Shown here: in pieces, positions 7,961 to 15,129 of the stretch
Layout: every line of letters starts with the position of its first letter
Position numbering within the stretch: the stretch's first letter is position 1
NCBI GenBank assembly: GCA_030685015.1
Contig: JAUXWS010000100.1
Location: forward strand, 79,270 to 143,269
Reading direction: 5' to 3'
Origin: a bacterium
Lineage (GTDB): Bacteria > CAIWAD01
Length of the DNA: 64,000 bases
The notes under the pieces: generated by a model
Told to the model about the DNA's origin: nothing
Seen by the model: the letters and a program-made list of their open reading frames with translations, nothing else
Databases searched by the model: none
Translations under genes and position numbers: made by a program

Positions 7961-8179
7961 CTGCCCAAAGGCTGCCAAAACCTGATTTTCCGGGGGTGTC
8001 TCCCTGTGGTCAAGCGACGAAAAAGCGACTGCCCGATGGACACTGCCCGCATCGACGTTTTTATTCTTAAAAAACAAAAAATCTATGTCAGTGCGGGCAG
8101 AGGCCAATGGGCAGGAATTTTGAGTGTCCAGGGTAGGGAGAGACCCCTGTGGGACGAGGTTTTGGCAATCTTTGGGCAG
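7961..8179. repeat. 220-bp imperfect palindrome (giant hairpin)
   Basis: The left arm 7961-8006 (CTGCCCAAAGGCTGCC...GGGGTGTCTCCCTG) matches the reverse complement of 8131-8179 (CTGCCCAAAGATTGCC...GGGGTCTCTCCCTA). An inner arm 8029-8056 (CTGCCCGATGGACACTGCCC...) matches the reverse complement of 8087-8114. The tip is an A/T-rich loop (8057-8086). The sequence between the inner and outer arms also pairs partly. It sits in a 555-base gene-free stretch upstream of the nuclease gene. It could be a structured RNA, a replication or packaging signal, or a MITE-like element. Confidence 0.85.
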
Positions 8180-8219
8180 GCGCAAAGCTACGGGCTTGTC
8201 TTGTCGACCAGACCTGACC

Positions 8220-8307
8220 CAGTGCAAAGTGAACCAGTGGGGCAACAAGCTCAGACTAACTTGTATCACGGGAATATGGAAACTGACCCATTGGCTCACT
8301 TTGGATG
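8220..8307. repeat. Second inverted repeat next to the giant palindrome
   Basis: CAGTGCAAAGTGAACCAGTG (8220-8239 onward) pairs with the reverse complement of 8283-8307 (CATCCAAAGTGAGCCAATGG). The arms are about 25 bases, with a ~37-base loop that itself contains ACAAG...CTTGT. It lies between the HTH gene stop at 8341 and the larger palindrome, so the whole 7961-8307 interval is folded structure. Confidence 0.8.
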
Positions 8308-8340
8308 TGAGGCAGGCGTGGTTTCGATTTTGCCAATTGT

Positions 8341-8781
8341 TCACAATTCCTCCCGCCACTCGCGGAGCAGGCGCGCTGGCGCGTTGTTGGACAGATCAAT
8401 CCACTCCTGGATGCGCACGCGGTCTTCGGGATGCCCGGGCGCGCGAGTTCGATTCAGCCAATTGGAGACCGTGTTGCGTGGGTATCCCAGGACGTTGGCG
8501 AGTTGCCTGACGCTGAGGTTGAGGTCCTTCCTTTGCCCGCACAGGTCGGCCAGGAGTGGGTCTTTGATCTTGCCGCCAGGCGTGCGCTTGACGCGTGGCG
8601 CGCGCGGCGTGGGTGGTTTGCTGGCCTCTGCCTCCATCTCTGCGCGGGCCTTGTGCTCGCGCAGGTGGTCGCCCAGGGTTTGTTCCACGATGCGCAGGCG
8701 GTTGTCTATCTCTCGCATGAAGAGTGCGGCCTTGTCCATGCGCTCGCAAAGCCTGGTGATTTGGGCGCGGGTGTCGCTCAT
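8341..8781 (-). CDS. Coiled-coil protein with C-terminal XRE-type HTH
   Basis: 146 residues. Residues 1-55 are charged and helical (ITRLCERMDKAALFMREIDN), a likely dimerising coiled coil. After a basic linker (RAPRVKRTPGGKIKD), LNLSVRQLANVLGYPRNTVS-NWLNRTRAPG is a helix-turn-helix of the phage Cro/CI (XRE) class. ATG 8781 overlaps the upstream stop as ATGA. It is probably a DNA-binding regulator, and the palindromes just downstream of its gene are natural candidate binding sites. Confidence 0.78.
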   Translation of the reverse strand: MSDTRAQITRLCERMDKAALFMREIDNRLRIVEQTLGDHLREHKARAEMEAEASKPPTPRAPRVKRTPGGKIKDPLLADLCGQRKDLNLSVRQLANVLGYPRNTVSNWLNRTRAPGHPEDRVRIQEWIDLSNNAPARLLREWREEL

Positions 8782-9020
8782 GGGTTACCATCCGCATTGG
8801 CGCGTGCAGCTTGTCGCTGCAGCAAGGACTTTTTCCAGGCGGCTTCGGAGAGCGTCCAACGCACGGCATTGTCGATGGCAATTGATGTAGATGTCTGGTT
8901 TCTAGGATTAGCCGAGGCGCTAAGGAGTGTGGTCTCGATGACTAGAAAGCGATCCCAGTTCGCCAGCAGCGTGTCGCATTCGTCGTCACTCAGCCAGTGC
9001 GGAAAATCGCAGGGCTTCAT
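8778..9020 (-). CDS. Small hypothetical phage protein
   Basis: 80 residues from ATG 9020 (AAGGACGG upstream): MKPCDFPHWLSDDECDTLLA and a helical C-terminus. Its stop overlaps the HTH gene start (ATGA), making a two-gene operon. A conserved WDRFLVIE core is visible but no family is recognised. Confidence 0.65.
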   Translation of the reverse strand: MKPCDFPHWLSDDECDTLLANWDRFLVIETTLLSASANPRNQTSTSIAIDNAVRWTLSEAAWKKSLLQRQAARANADGNP

Positions 9021-9156
9021 TCTGTCCGTCCTTTCGTTCTCGTTATCCTTGTCCTCCAATGTGTTCCGCTTCGTTGCGATGTCCACATGTCGCATGGATT
9101 TACGGCCGTTCCAAGGGCTGGGGCCCTTGGGCCGGCCCCGTGGTGCGTATTGTTGT

Positions 9157-9786
9157 TCAGTTCTGGCCGGGCACGCCCGCGGCCGCGTCGGAATGGCCAA
9201 GTGAGACGACCTTGCGGACAGCCATTGCATACGCCTGTCCAGCCTGCAGGCCAATGCGGCAAGCCGCGGCGAGCTCCTCGTTGACGAACTCTGCGACGAT
9301 TCGCTCAACGGCGTCGCCGACCTGGCTGTCGGGGGGAAGCACGAGGCCCCGGTGGTAGCCGACCAGGCAGGCCCTGCAGATGTCCTCGATGGGCTGGATG
9401 CCCGCGGCGGACGCCTGGGCGGCCTCGATGTCCGCGTGGGCCTGCCGCAGCGACGTCACCAGCTGGGTGATGTGGTCGGCGACGCTGACGAGCTCGTCGT
9501 CGTCCTTGCCGGGGCGCAGGACGGCGTAGTTGGCGTCGGCGAGGGCGCGACGGGCGGCCACCAGCGCATCCAGGGGCGCCTGGGTGTCGCGCGCGATAGC
9601 CGCCTGGAAGATGCGCTTGCCCCAGTCGAAGGCCTGGGCGTAGGCGTTCCATTCATCCTGGGTGGTGAACTGGGCCTGTGCGGCGGAGAGGACCTCCTCC
9701 CTGGATAGCTGGCCGTCGGTGAGGCCGAGGTCGCGGCCTTTGATGTGGGCCTTGTTGATGTTGTGGATCTGGTCGGGCGTGTTCAT
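9157..9786 (-). CDS. Hypothetical helical phage protein
   Basis: 209 residues from ATG 9786, with AAGGAG upstream (the longer frame to 9879 is discarded for lack of a ribosome site). The protein is mostly helical and A/E/Q-rich (ADIEAAQASAAGIQPIEDIC). Positions of interest are a C-R-A-C-x-x-G-Y-H-R-G pattern in the middle and a GLQAGQAYAM helix near the end. A divergent hairpin region lies upstream. No function assigned. Confidence 0.65.
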   Translation of the reverse strand: MNTPDQIHNINKAHIKGRDLGLTDGQLSREEVLSAAQAQFTTQDEWNAYAQAFDWGKRIFQAAIARDTQAPLDALVAARRALADANYAVLRPGKDDDELVSVADHITQLVTSLRQAHADIEAAQASAAGIQPIEDICRACLVGYHRGLVLPPDSQVGDAVERIVAEFVNEELAAACRIGLQAGQAYAMAVRKVVSLGHSDAAAGVPGQN

Positions 9787-9825
9787 TTCACTCGGCTCCT
9801 TGTTGTTCACAGTTGGTAGAGTGCC

Positions 9826-9866
9826 CCCACCAGCCCGTGCATGGGGCGTGGGCTGGTGGGTTGTTT
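9826..9866 (+). terminator. Strong 11-bp hairpin between gene 9157-9786 and the 9880 end
   Basis: CCCACCAGCCC (9826-9836) pairs perfectly with GGGCTGGTGGG (9850-9860), followed on the plus strand by TTGTTT. It lies after the stop of the leftward gene at 9880 and before the leftward gene at 9786. The T run fits plus-strand termination. On the minus strand no U run follows, so for leftward transcripts it would be only a pause or processing hairpin. Confidence 0.6.
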
Positions 9867-9879
9867 CACGTGGAGGCAC

Positions 9880-10380
9880 TCATGAATGCGGACGTGTTGA
9901 CGTCACTTCTTGTTCAGTTCTACTTGAGCCCCGTGTATCATGGAGATCAGAAGAAGGCTCTGCAGGAGAATCCGCACAGGGCGATTTGGAACATCCACAA
10001 GAAGGCGGCGGCGTTTCTTGTGGAAGCGGAGACGCAGCCCGAGGAAGGAAATCCGATGGGGTGCGTGGTGAATCTGCCAGAGCTTCGGTAAGCGCATCAC
10101 CAGCGGGTGAATCCTCCGGCATAGCCTTGGTCTTCACGACGAGCTCATTGTTGAGATGCAAGTACCAGTTGTGCTCATGCAGCACGGCGTGGGCGGCGTC
10201 CTTGGCCGTATTTGTCAGCAGATCGCGGAACGGCGTGGACGTGTGCGGGTGGTAGCTGGCGGCGAGTAGTGCCTGGTGCAGCTCCTGAAAGCGGCGCCAG
10301 CCGGCGTAGACGGCTGCCCGTTGGTGGAAGCTGAGGCGGCTGAAGGGCTCAGGGATGGTGTGCTCGGACATGGTGGTCAT
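9880..10380 (-). CDS. Hypothetical phage protein
   Basis: 166 residues if started at ATG 10380, which overlaps the upstream stop (ATGA); ATG 10371 sits better behind AAGGAAGG and is an alternative. The N-terminal ~100 residues (FSRLSFHQRAAVYAGWRRFQ, HAVLHEHNWYLHLNNELVV) look like a folded helical domain. The last ~60 residues are P/S/T-rich and of doubtful reality because a plausible opposite-strand frame covers the same bases. Confidence 0.55.
   Translation of the reverse strand: MTTMSEHTIPEPFSRLSFHQRAAVYAGWRRFQELHQALLAASYHPHTSTPFRDLLTNTAKDAAHAVLHEHNWYLHLNNELVVKTKAMPEDSPAGDALTEALADSPRTPSDFLPRAASPLPQETPPPSCGCSKSPCADSPAEPSSDLHDTRGSSRTEQEVTSTRPHS
9882..10091 (+). CDS. Possible antisense small gene
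   Basis: ATG 9882 has GTGGAGGCACTC upstream and opens a 69-residue frame (MNADVLTSLLVQFYLSPVYH ... NPMGCVVNLPELR) with normal amino-acid composition. It lies opposite the P/S-rich tail of the gene at 9880-10380, and that tail looks less protein-like than this frame. Only one of the two is probably translated over this interval. Function unknown. Confidence 0.35.
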   Translation: MNADVLTSLLVQFYLSPVYHGDQKKALQENPHRAIWNIHKKAAAFLVEAETQPEEGNPMGCVVNLPELR

Positions 10381-10559
10381 CCTTCCTTGATGGTGGTGGT
10401 GTTCCTTCGGACCCTTGCCCCGCAGGCCTTGCAGCGCGCCAAGCGCTTGCTTGTGGCGCGGGTTCCATGTCCGCACTCCGGGCACATGGATCCGTTCTGC
10501 AGGAGGATGGCCACCAAGAGGTACAGGCCTGGCCGGGAGGCAATGGATGGCGTGTTCAT
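10377..10559 (-). CDS. Small zinc-ribbon protein
   Basis: 60 residues from ATG 10559 (AGGGAGGA upstream). CPECG and CKACG, 17 residues apart, form a classic four-cysteine zinc ribbon, followed by a basic tail (RVRRNTTTIKEG). It overlaps both neighbours by ATGA. It probably binds nucleic acid or acts as an adaptor in phage transcription or replication; which one is unknown. Confidence 0.75.
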   Translation of the reverse strand: MNTPSIASRPGLYLLVAILLQNGSMCPECGHGTRATSKRLARCKACGARVRRNTTTIKEG

Positions 10560-10843
10560 CTTCCTCCCTTTGCGAGAAAGCCTTTGTACCCGGCCAGCCA
10601 TGCCTCGGCCTGCTCGTGATCGTTCTTGGCGTGGCGGTAGGTCGACGTGCCGGGATAGTTCTTGTAGGCGCCCATCGTTGTTTTGGCGGCGTCGGATGCC
10701 TCAGCCGCGGTGTTCTGTGCGCCACTCAGCAGCCCCCTCGCCTCGGCAAGCTCGGCGGCCTGCGACTCCAGCAGCGCGGCGGCACGATTGCAGTTGATTC
10801 CCCCGATCACCCTGATTGCTTTGGCGAGTTCTTTCGCGTCCAT
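10556..10843 (-). CDS. Hypothetical helical protein
   Basis: 95 residues: MDAKELAKAIRVIGGINCNR followed by an A/E/Q-rich helix that ends in an HEQAEAWLAGYKGF segment. AAAGGAGGAGTGAC precedes the start. It overlaps the next gene by ATGA. The N-terminal part resembles short phage proteins that begin with a helix ending INC-x-R-A, but no function is known. Confidence 0.65.
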   Translation of the reverse strand: MDAKELAKAIRVIGGINCNRAAALLESQAAELAEARGLLSGAQNTAAEASDAAKTTMGAYKNYPGTSTYRHAKNDHEQAEAWLAGYKGFLAKGGR

Positions 10844-10923
10844 GTCACTCCTCCTTTGCGCCGATCGGCGCGGTTGGGGTTTTGGGTCTTATTGTCCTCG
10901 CTCTCTTCGGATGCGCTGGTCAT
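10807..10923 (-). CDS. 38-residue microprotein
   Basis: ATG 10923 has the strong site AGGAGGCAATC and overlaps the upstream gene's stop (ATGA), like its neighbours. The protein is polar and charged (MTSASEESEDNKTQNPNRAD then a basic RRKGG tail), and it overlaps the following gene by 37 bases. Too short to classify. Confidence 0.5.
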   Translation of the reverse strand: MTSASEESEDNKTQNPNRADRRKGGVTWTRKNSPKQSG

Positions 10924-11393
10924 GATTGCCTCCTGTAGTCGCTTGCCCGGCGGCCGTAGCACTCGCGGGCGTAGAGGCCGCGGCGTCCACACTTGCCCGC
11001 CTCGCATCTTCGATCGTTGTGCGGGATGGGCTGTTGGCTCCAGCGGCGGCCGAACTCCCCTTTGGTTGGCTTTGGACCTTGGGGGCGTGATCTACGTGGT
11101 GCTTTGGCCGTTCTGCGGTTGAACGGCCAGCGGGCGAGCAGCTTGGCCTTGATGGGTGCCAGCTCCTTGGGGAAGTGGGCCACCAGCTGCCAGCGCACCA
11201 GCATGATCCGCAGGCCCCAGCTCTCGCGGATGACGCCAAGGCCCCAGGGCGGGAGTTGGATGGCGGCCAACCACAGGGCCCAGGCGCTGCAGGTGGCGCC
11301 GTTGGCCCTGGGCGAAAACCATCCCCACTCGGCCTGGTGTAGCTGGTGGACGAACAGGCACGCGGCAAAGAGGCGGCGGCGTAGGCGCTTCAT
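10920..11393 (-). CDS. Hypothetical protein with hydrophobic N-terminal half
   Basis: 157 residues from ATG 11393. After a basic start (MKRLRRRLFAACLFVHQLHQ) there is a tryptophan-rich hydrophobic stretch (WALWLAAIQLPPWGLGVI) and a basic C-terminus with three cysteines (CEAGKCGRRGLYARECYGRR). It may be a membrane-associated protein with a metal site. Start and stop overlap both neighbours (ATGA). Confidence 0.55.
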   Translation of the reverse strand: MKRLRRRLFAACLFVHQLHQAEWGWFSPRANGATCSAWALWLAAIQLPPWGLGVIRESWGLRIMLVRWQLVAHFPKELAPIKAKLLARWPFNRRTAKAPRRSRPQGPKPTKGEFGRRWSQQPIPHNDRRCEAGKCGRRGLYARECYGRRASDYRRQS

Positions 11394-11716
11394 GCGGGCT
11401 GCCCTTCCCGCTTGGCAATCCCGCGCCGGTTCTCTTCCTCGTCGAGCCACCCGCGCAGTTCGGCAAGCACCTCTGGCGGGGCGTCGATGATGGCCTCGGG
11501 GAGCAGCTCGCGGACGAGGGCCAGGGGCGACTCCCCCGCCTCATCAAGGGCCGCGCATGCTTTCTCTGTGGCCGTCGTCGCCTCTTGCCTGTCGTTCAGT
11601 GCATCTTCCCACTCCTCGCCGCTCTCCTTGTCGGGATTGCTGTCGAGCAAGACGAATCGGTCATGGCACTTAGTTTGATGCTTTGCCGCCTCGATGAGCC
11701 TCTGCACGCTGTTCAT
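11390..11716 (-). CDS. Small acidic hypothetical protein
   Basis: 108 residues, helical and acidic (KESGEEWEDALNDRQEA, LRGWLDEEENRRG). It is coupled to both neighbours by ATGA overlaps. No motif is recognised. Confidence 0.62.
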   Translation of the reverse strand: MNSVQRLIEAAKHQTKCHDRFVLLDSNPDKESGEEWEDALNDRQEATTATEKACAALDEAGESPLALVRELLPEAIIDAPPEVLAELRGWLDEEENRRGIAKREGQPA

Positions 11717-11943
11717 TTCGCGCCCTCCACTGCCTCGTAAGTCGCCTCGAAGATGTCCGGCTTGCAGGGGTATGTTTCCCCCTGGATTCCTGTAATGATC
11801 CAGTCCCCAACGGTCACCAAGTGTGGCCCCTCAAGTGTGTCGATGATTGGGTTCCCTCTCGGGTCTGGGACAACCTTTTGGTGGTCGCCCATCTTGAACC
11901 ACTGCACAGCGTCAATCACGACTGGCTTCTTGCGAAACTTCAT
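11713..11943 (-). CDS. Conserved phage protein of the KPVVIDAVQW type
   Basis: 76 residues from ATG 11943: MKFRKKPVVIDAVQW, then VTVGDWIITGIQGETYPCKP-DIFEATYE. This start/end pattern is a widespread small phage and prophage protein family of unknown function; the match is by recollection. ATGA overlaps on both sides support the chosen start. Confidence 0.8.
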   Translation of the reverse strand: MKFRKKPVVIDAVQWFKMGDHQKVVPDPRGNPIIDTLEGPHLVTVGDWIITGIQGETYPCKPDIFEATYEAVEGAK

Positions 11944-12524
11944 TCCGCGTCTCCTTCCCGCTTGGTGAGGGCCGCGCACTCGGGGCAGGGCTGGGCCTGC
12001 TGCGCCCATTCCCACTTCCCTCGATCAAGGCACTCGACGATAGCGAGCGCTACGGCGGCTGTTTGGACGGCCTCCTCACGCATCCGATCCAGCCCGCCCT
12101 TGTTCCCACCAAAGCGCGTCTGGAGAGACGCCTGCGCCAGTTCTCCGACCTCCTCAGTCAGGATAGTCAGGTAGGTGAACGGGTCATGGTTCTGCTCGCC
12201 CCACTTTGCGTCTTGCCTGCCGCGTTCGTTTATGACCGAGGACAGAGCAGCACTGCAATTCTGCGGCTCTGGCTGGGCCTGCTGCGCCATGCAGCGGCGG
12301 AGGGCATGTTGAAGCACTGTTACAGTATGATCTGGATGCCAAGGTTCTTCAAGCGCGGTCAACTCCCCGTTCGTCAGCTCGAACCTCGCGGGCTGGGCTG
12401 GCTCGGCCCGGAGGCGGGAGAGCTCGGCATCAAGCGCCATGACTCGGCACTCATCATTTACGCATCTGCCGTTCTCGGTTTGGTGGCCGCAGTGCCAGCA
12501 ATACTTCGTGTCCATCGTGCCCAT
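11940..12524 (-). CDS. MazG-like nucleotide pyrophosphohydrolase with zinc finger
   Basis: 194 residues. Residues ~9-26 (CWHCGHQTENGRCVNDEC) form a small zinc ribbon. The C-terminal domain (VINERGRQDAKWGEQNHD, LTEEVGELAQASL, EEAVQTAAVALAIVECL) is the all-alpha MazG-like fold, with the EEVGE motif and a second acidic helix binding Mg and substrate. Such enzymes hydrolyse NTPs or dNTPs and in phages may lower (p)ppGpp signalling or clean nucleotide pools. GGGAGGAGTGACAG marks the start. Confidence 0.8.
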   Translation of the reverse strand: MGTMDTKYCWHCGHQTENGRCVNDECRVMALDAELSRLRAEPAQPARFELTNGELTALEEPWHPDHTVTVLQHALRRCMAQQAQPEPQNCSAALSSVINERGRQDAKWGEQNHDPFTYLTILTEEVGELAQASLQTRFGGNKGGLDRMREEAVQTAAVALAIVECLDRGKWEWAQQAQPCPECAALTKREGDAE

Positions 12525-12564
12525 CTGTCACTCCTCCCTTGCGCCAGAAGGCGCGGTTGCTCCC

Positions 12565-12939
12565 CTATCTCAACATCTCGATGTAGTGGATGGCGGGCGC
12601 GGTCCAGAAGGTCCCCAGGCCGGAGTGGTACCGCTGCCCTTCGTCGTTGATGTAGAACACGCGCCAATAGAGGCGTGTGCCTGCCGGCAGCGTGCCTGGG
12701 AAGCGGTAGCGCGTGGTTGTCACCTGGACCTCGATCAGCGGATTGTCCAGGGCCGGGTTGTCGGCCACCTGGAGCACCCAGTTGTGGTAGCCGGGCTTGG
12801 GAATCCAGATGAAGAGCGTGCCGGTGGTTGGAACAAAGTGCTGGCCATAGGTTGGCGTGACCAGCTCGGGGGTGTCCTGGGCGAAGGCGCCAAGTGCCAG
12901 GATGAGGGTGAGGATGAGGGCAAGTGCACGGTTCTTCAT
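12565..12939 (-). CDS. Secreted single-domain Fn3-like protein
   Basis: 124 residues with a clear signal peptide (MKNRALALILTLILALGAFA, cleaved after A-Q) and one beta-sandwich domain (TLFIWIPKPGYHNWVLQVAD, GTRLYWRVFYINDEGQRYH). The same pattern (LRW.P......ELDI.......T.RTFWRITWVDKTGRRYP) forms the C-terminal domain of the C10 protease at 15130-16548, so the two share a module. It may be a partner, inhibitor or surface adhesin exported by the host. RBS AGGAG. Confidence 0.7.
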   Translation of the reverse strand: MKNRALALILTLILALGAFAQDTPELVTPTYGQHFVPTTGTLFIWIPKPGYHNWVLQVADNPALDNPLIEVQVTTTRYRFPGTLPAGTRLYWRVFYINDEGQRYHSGLGTFWTAPAIHYIEMLR

Positions 12940-12999
12940 CGTTGGGTCTCCTATAGATGCGTGAAATCCTTGTCCATCAATGCGTTGTCAACTGTCGAT

Positions 13000-13530
13000 C
13001 TAGTCCTTGGAAGATCCAAGCGAACGGTGCCACTGCCGCCATCCTGCCATCCAGCGGCCCAGCCAGCTGCTGGTTTGCTTGGTCGTATTATCCTGCGCCA
13101 TCCGTAGCACCTGCTCCTCCAGCGCCGCCTGCCGCTTCCACGCCGTGTCCCGCTGGTGGATGAGGGCGTTCAGCGCGCCCTGCGTGGCTGGCTGTCCGTC
13201 CATGTGCGGCTGCAATCGATTGAGGTGCTTGACGTCAAGCTCAAGTTTGGCCTTGATCGCCTGGAGCCGCTCGTGCTCGTTATAGAAGGCCCGGCGAGAC
13301 ATGGTGGAGGTGGTCATGGCAAGCTCACGGAGCCAGATCTGGTAGCGGTCGTCGGCCGTGGACTTGCGGACTAGCGAGAGAGACGACATGGGAACGCGGC
13401 AGCGCTTGTTCAGCAACCAGGCGACGTCGGCGCCGGCAGCGAGTCCCGTCTTGGTGACGATGTGGGTTGTGTAACCGCCGATGGTGTGAAGCCGGACGCG
13501 GTCCCCTCGCTCGATAGTGAGCTCAGACAT
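13000..13530 (-). CDS. Hypothetical protein with SH3-like start and coiled coil
   Basis: 176 residues. The N-terminal ~55 residues (ERGDRVRLHTIGGYTTHIVT, CRVPMSSLSLV) look like a small KOW/SH3-like barrel. A long charged helix follows (AFYNEHERLQAIKAKLELDV) and then a basic tryptophan-rich end. The start overlaps the 59-residue gene upstream by 8 bases. Function unknown. Confidence 0.62.
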   Translation of the reverse strand: MSELTIERGDRVRLHTIGGYTTHIVTKTGLAAGADVAWLLNKRCRVPMSSLSLVRKSTADDRYQIWLRELAMTTSTMSRRAFYNEHERLQAIKAKLELDVKHLNRLQPHMDGQPATQGALNALIHQRDTAWKRQAALEEQVLRMAQDNTTKQTSSWLGRWMAGWRQWHRSLGSSKD

Positions 13531-13702
13531 GTTCGGCTCCTTCTGTGGCCGGCCTTGCGCGTCGCGCCCTGGCCTTGTGGATGGTGGCCTCGATGATGGA
13601 GGTGTCGCCCCAGCGGGACGCCAGCTTGGCGATGGCGTTCTCCAGGTCGGCCCGCGTGACGGGCCCTCCGACGGTGATGGTCATGACGTAGGTGGGCTTC
13701 AT
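13523..13702 (-). CDS. 59-residue hypothetical protein
   Basis: ATG 13702 overlaps the stop of the upstream gene (ATGA), and TGA 13525-13523 overlaps the next start. MKPTYVMTITVGGPVTRADL then ENAIAKLASRWGDTSIIEAT suggest a small alpha-beta fold. Perfect coupling on both sides makes it a real operon member despite its size. Confidence 0.65.
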   Translation of the reverse strand: MKPTYVMTITVGGPVTRADLENAIAKLASRWGDTSIIEATIHKARARRARPATEGAEHV

Positions 13703-14073
13703 TCCGGATCCTCTACTGCTTCGGGTTGGGGTTGGTCCACCAGGCTGCCGACGGTGGCCACGTATGCCTTGCGCGCCTTCGCATCCACCAGCACCAGGTC
13801 CATGGTGCGCGCAAAGGTCCGCCAGCCGGCGCGGGGCGTCAGCCAGCAGACTTGGCGGTCGGTGATGCCCTCGACGCGCCGCGGTGGGTTGTCAGCCGCC
13901 AGCGGCCAGTGGGCAAAGCGCGCCCAGCATCCAGCCACGATGGTGGGATTGGCGCTGCGCGGAACCGCGCGCGAGAATGATGTGCTGCCATTGGCGGTCT
14001 TGGGGCTTGCGCAAATCGCCACCTGGTCGTGTGGGATGTCCACCAGGCGCATGATGTCCTTGGTCTTATCCAC
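13699..14073 (-). CDS. Hypothetical phage protein
   Basis: 124 residues if started at GTG 14073, which has AGGAG ten bases upstream and overlaps the previous stop by 8 bases. An in-frame TTG at 14103 has no ribosome site. The sequence shows a mixed fold (MRLVDIPHDQVAICASP, AGWRTFARTMDLVLVDA) and a helical acidic end. No family recognised. Confidence 0.6.
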   Translation of the reverse strand: MDKTKDIMRLVDIPHDQVAICASPKTANGSTSFSRAVPRSANPTIVAGCWARFAHWPLAADNPPRRVEGITDRQVCWLTPRAGWRTFARTMDLVLVDAKARKAYVATVGSLVDQPQPEAVEDPE

Positions 14074-14590
14074 GGGGTGTCGCTCCTGCCTTTTCGCTTC
14101 CAAGCCGCAGCACGCAGGCGACGAGGACGTGCAGGCATTGCCCGCGCGTGCACAGGCCGATGTGGGCCTCTTCGGGCTGGCACGCCAGGACCTGGGCCAG
14201 CCAGGCGTAGGCGTCCTCCCTTGCGCGTGGGCGCTCTTCGATGGGCCGGCTGTTCCAGACGAGGTCGAACACGCTGTGCGTGGCGTGCCGCCAGGCGCGC
14301 AGGCTGCTGGTGGCGGCCGCGGGTTCCACGGGCCAGCCGGATGGCTGGGCGCGCACCAGGCCCGTGCACGCTGGGTGGCTGGGGCAGCCCCAGAACAGGC
14401 CGTTGTTGCTGTTCTTGAGCGTCATGCGCCGATTGCAGCGCGGGCACCTGGGGCGCTCCGCTGCCGGGATGCCCAGGGCATGCGCGAGGTCGCGTGACTG
14501 CGCGGGGCACTGTCCAGCTGGCGGGGGTGGCGGTGGCGTGGTTGGCTTTGTGCCCAAGCCGCCCTTCTTGATGCTACCCTCGTGGATCAT
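14066..14590 (-). CDS. Topoisomerase-type zinc finger / DUF3268-like protein
   Basis: 174 residues. A proline-rich lead is followed by CPRCNRRMTLKNSNNGLFWG-CPSHPAC, a four-cysteine finger like those at topoisomerase I C-termini. Then comes RAWRHATHSVFDLVWNS with RAREDAYAWLAQVLACQP, the R-xx-H-x-x-F-D / AYxWLA pattern of the DUF3268 family. Such proteins occur in phages and plasmids. A nucleic-acid-binding role is likely; the target is unknown. Confidence 0.7.
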   Translation of the reverse strand: MIHEGSIKKGGLGTKPTTPPPPPPAGQCPAQSRDLAHALGIPAAERPRCPRCNRRMTLKNSNNGLFWGCPSHPACTGLVRAQPSGWPVEPAAATSSLRAWRHATHSVFDLVWNSRPIEERPRAREDAYAWLAQVLACQPEEAHIGLCTRGQCLHVLVACVLRLGSEKAGATPRG

Positions 14591-14618
14591 GCGGGCTGGC
14601 CGCCAACGACCTGGTGCT

Positions 14619-15128
14619 TCATGCCTTCACCCTCATTCGATACTCCTCCTCACGGGCATAGGTGCCGGCAAGCGACTGCAGGCCCCTGATTACCCGCATC
14701 GCTTCTTCTCGCTCGGGGAAATCGACCCTACTCAGGATATTGGATAGGTTGTTCAGGTTGACCTGCAGGTACTGGGCTGGCGTGTAGGTCTTTCGGCGTA
14801 GCCACTCTTCTTCGACTTGGCGATTCCACTCTTCGTCATCGGAGGCACATTCATGAGTCGATTCGTTTGTACTGGCGACATCATTCGTGTTGGAATCCAT
14901 CAGGTGGTGGTGAGCTTCGTCTATGACAGCACCAGGGTGCAGGGAGTCTTCCTTGGCCCTGACGGGTATGCCCTTGCCGAGGACGTCACCTTCGTCGACG
15001 GACGTTGGGGTTTTGTCCACGATGGGACAGGTGATTTCCGTGCGGACTTGTTCGAGCACCTGATTCCCTTCGTTGACTTCCTGCGCAAGGTTGAGGGGTC
15101 GCAGAGGTGGAAGCGTTGATGCGGTCAT
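14619..15128 (-). CDS. Hypothetical phage protein
   Basis: 169 residues from ATG 15128, behind GGGAGGCCATGAG and directly after the protease stop. The N-terminal half is polar and partly disordered. The C-terminal half (RRKTYTPAQYLQVNLNNLSN, REEAMRVIRGLQSLAGTYA) is helical and more convincing. A plus-strand frame (14853-15119) with its own ribosome-like site lies opposite the N-terminal half. Confidence 0.55.
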   Translation of the reverse strand: MTASTLPPLRPLNLAQEVNEGNQVLEQVRTEITCPIVDKTPTSVDEGDVLGKGIPVRAKEDSLHPGAVIDEAHHHLMDSNTNDVASTNESTHECASDDEEWNRQVEEEWLRRKTYTPAQYLQVNLNNLSNILSRVDFPEREEAMRVIRGLQSLAGTYAREEEYRMRVKA

Positions 15129-15129
15129 C

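Noticed and set aside
6402-7985. 527-residue plus-strand frame opposite the PD-(D/E)XK nuclease
   Set aside because: The minus-strand protein carries clear nuclease and Fe-S motifs; the plus-strand product has none.
14853-15119. Plus-strand frame with GGAGGCACATTC before ATG 14853
   Set aside because: Protein-like, but opposite to a leftward gene with a good ribosome site and an operon position; kept as a note only.
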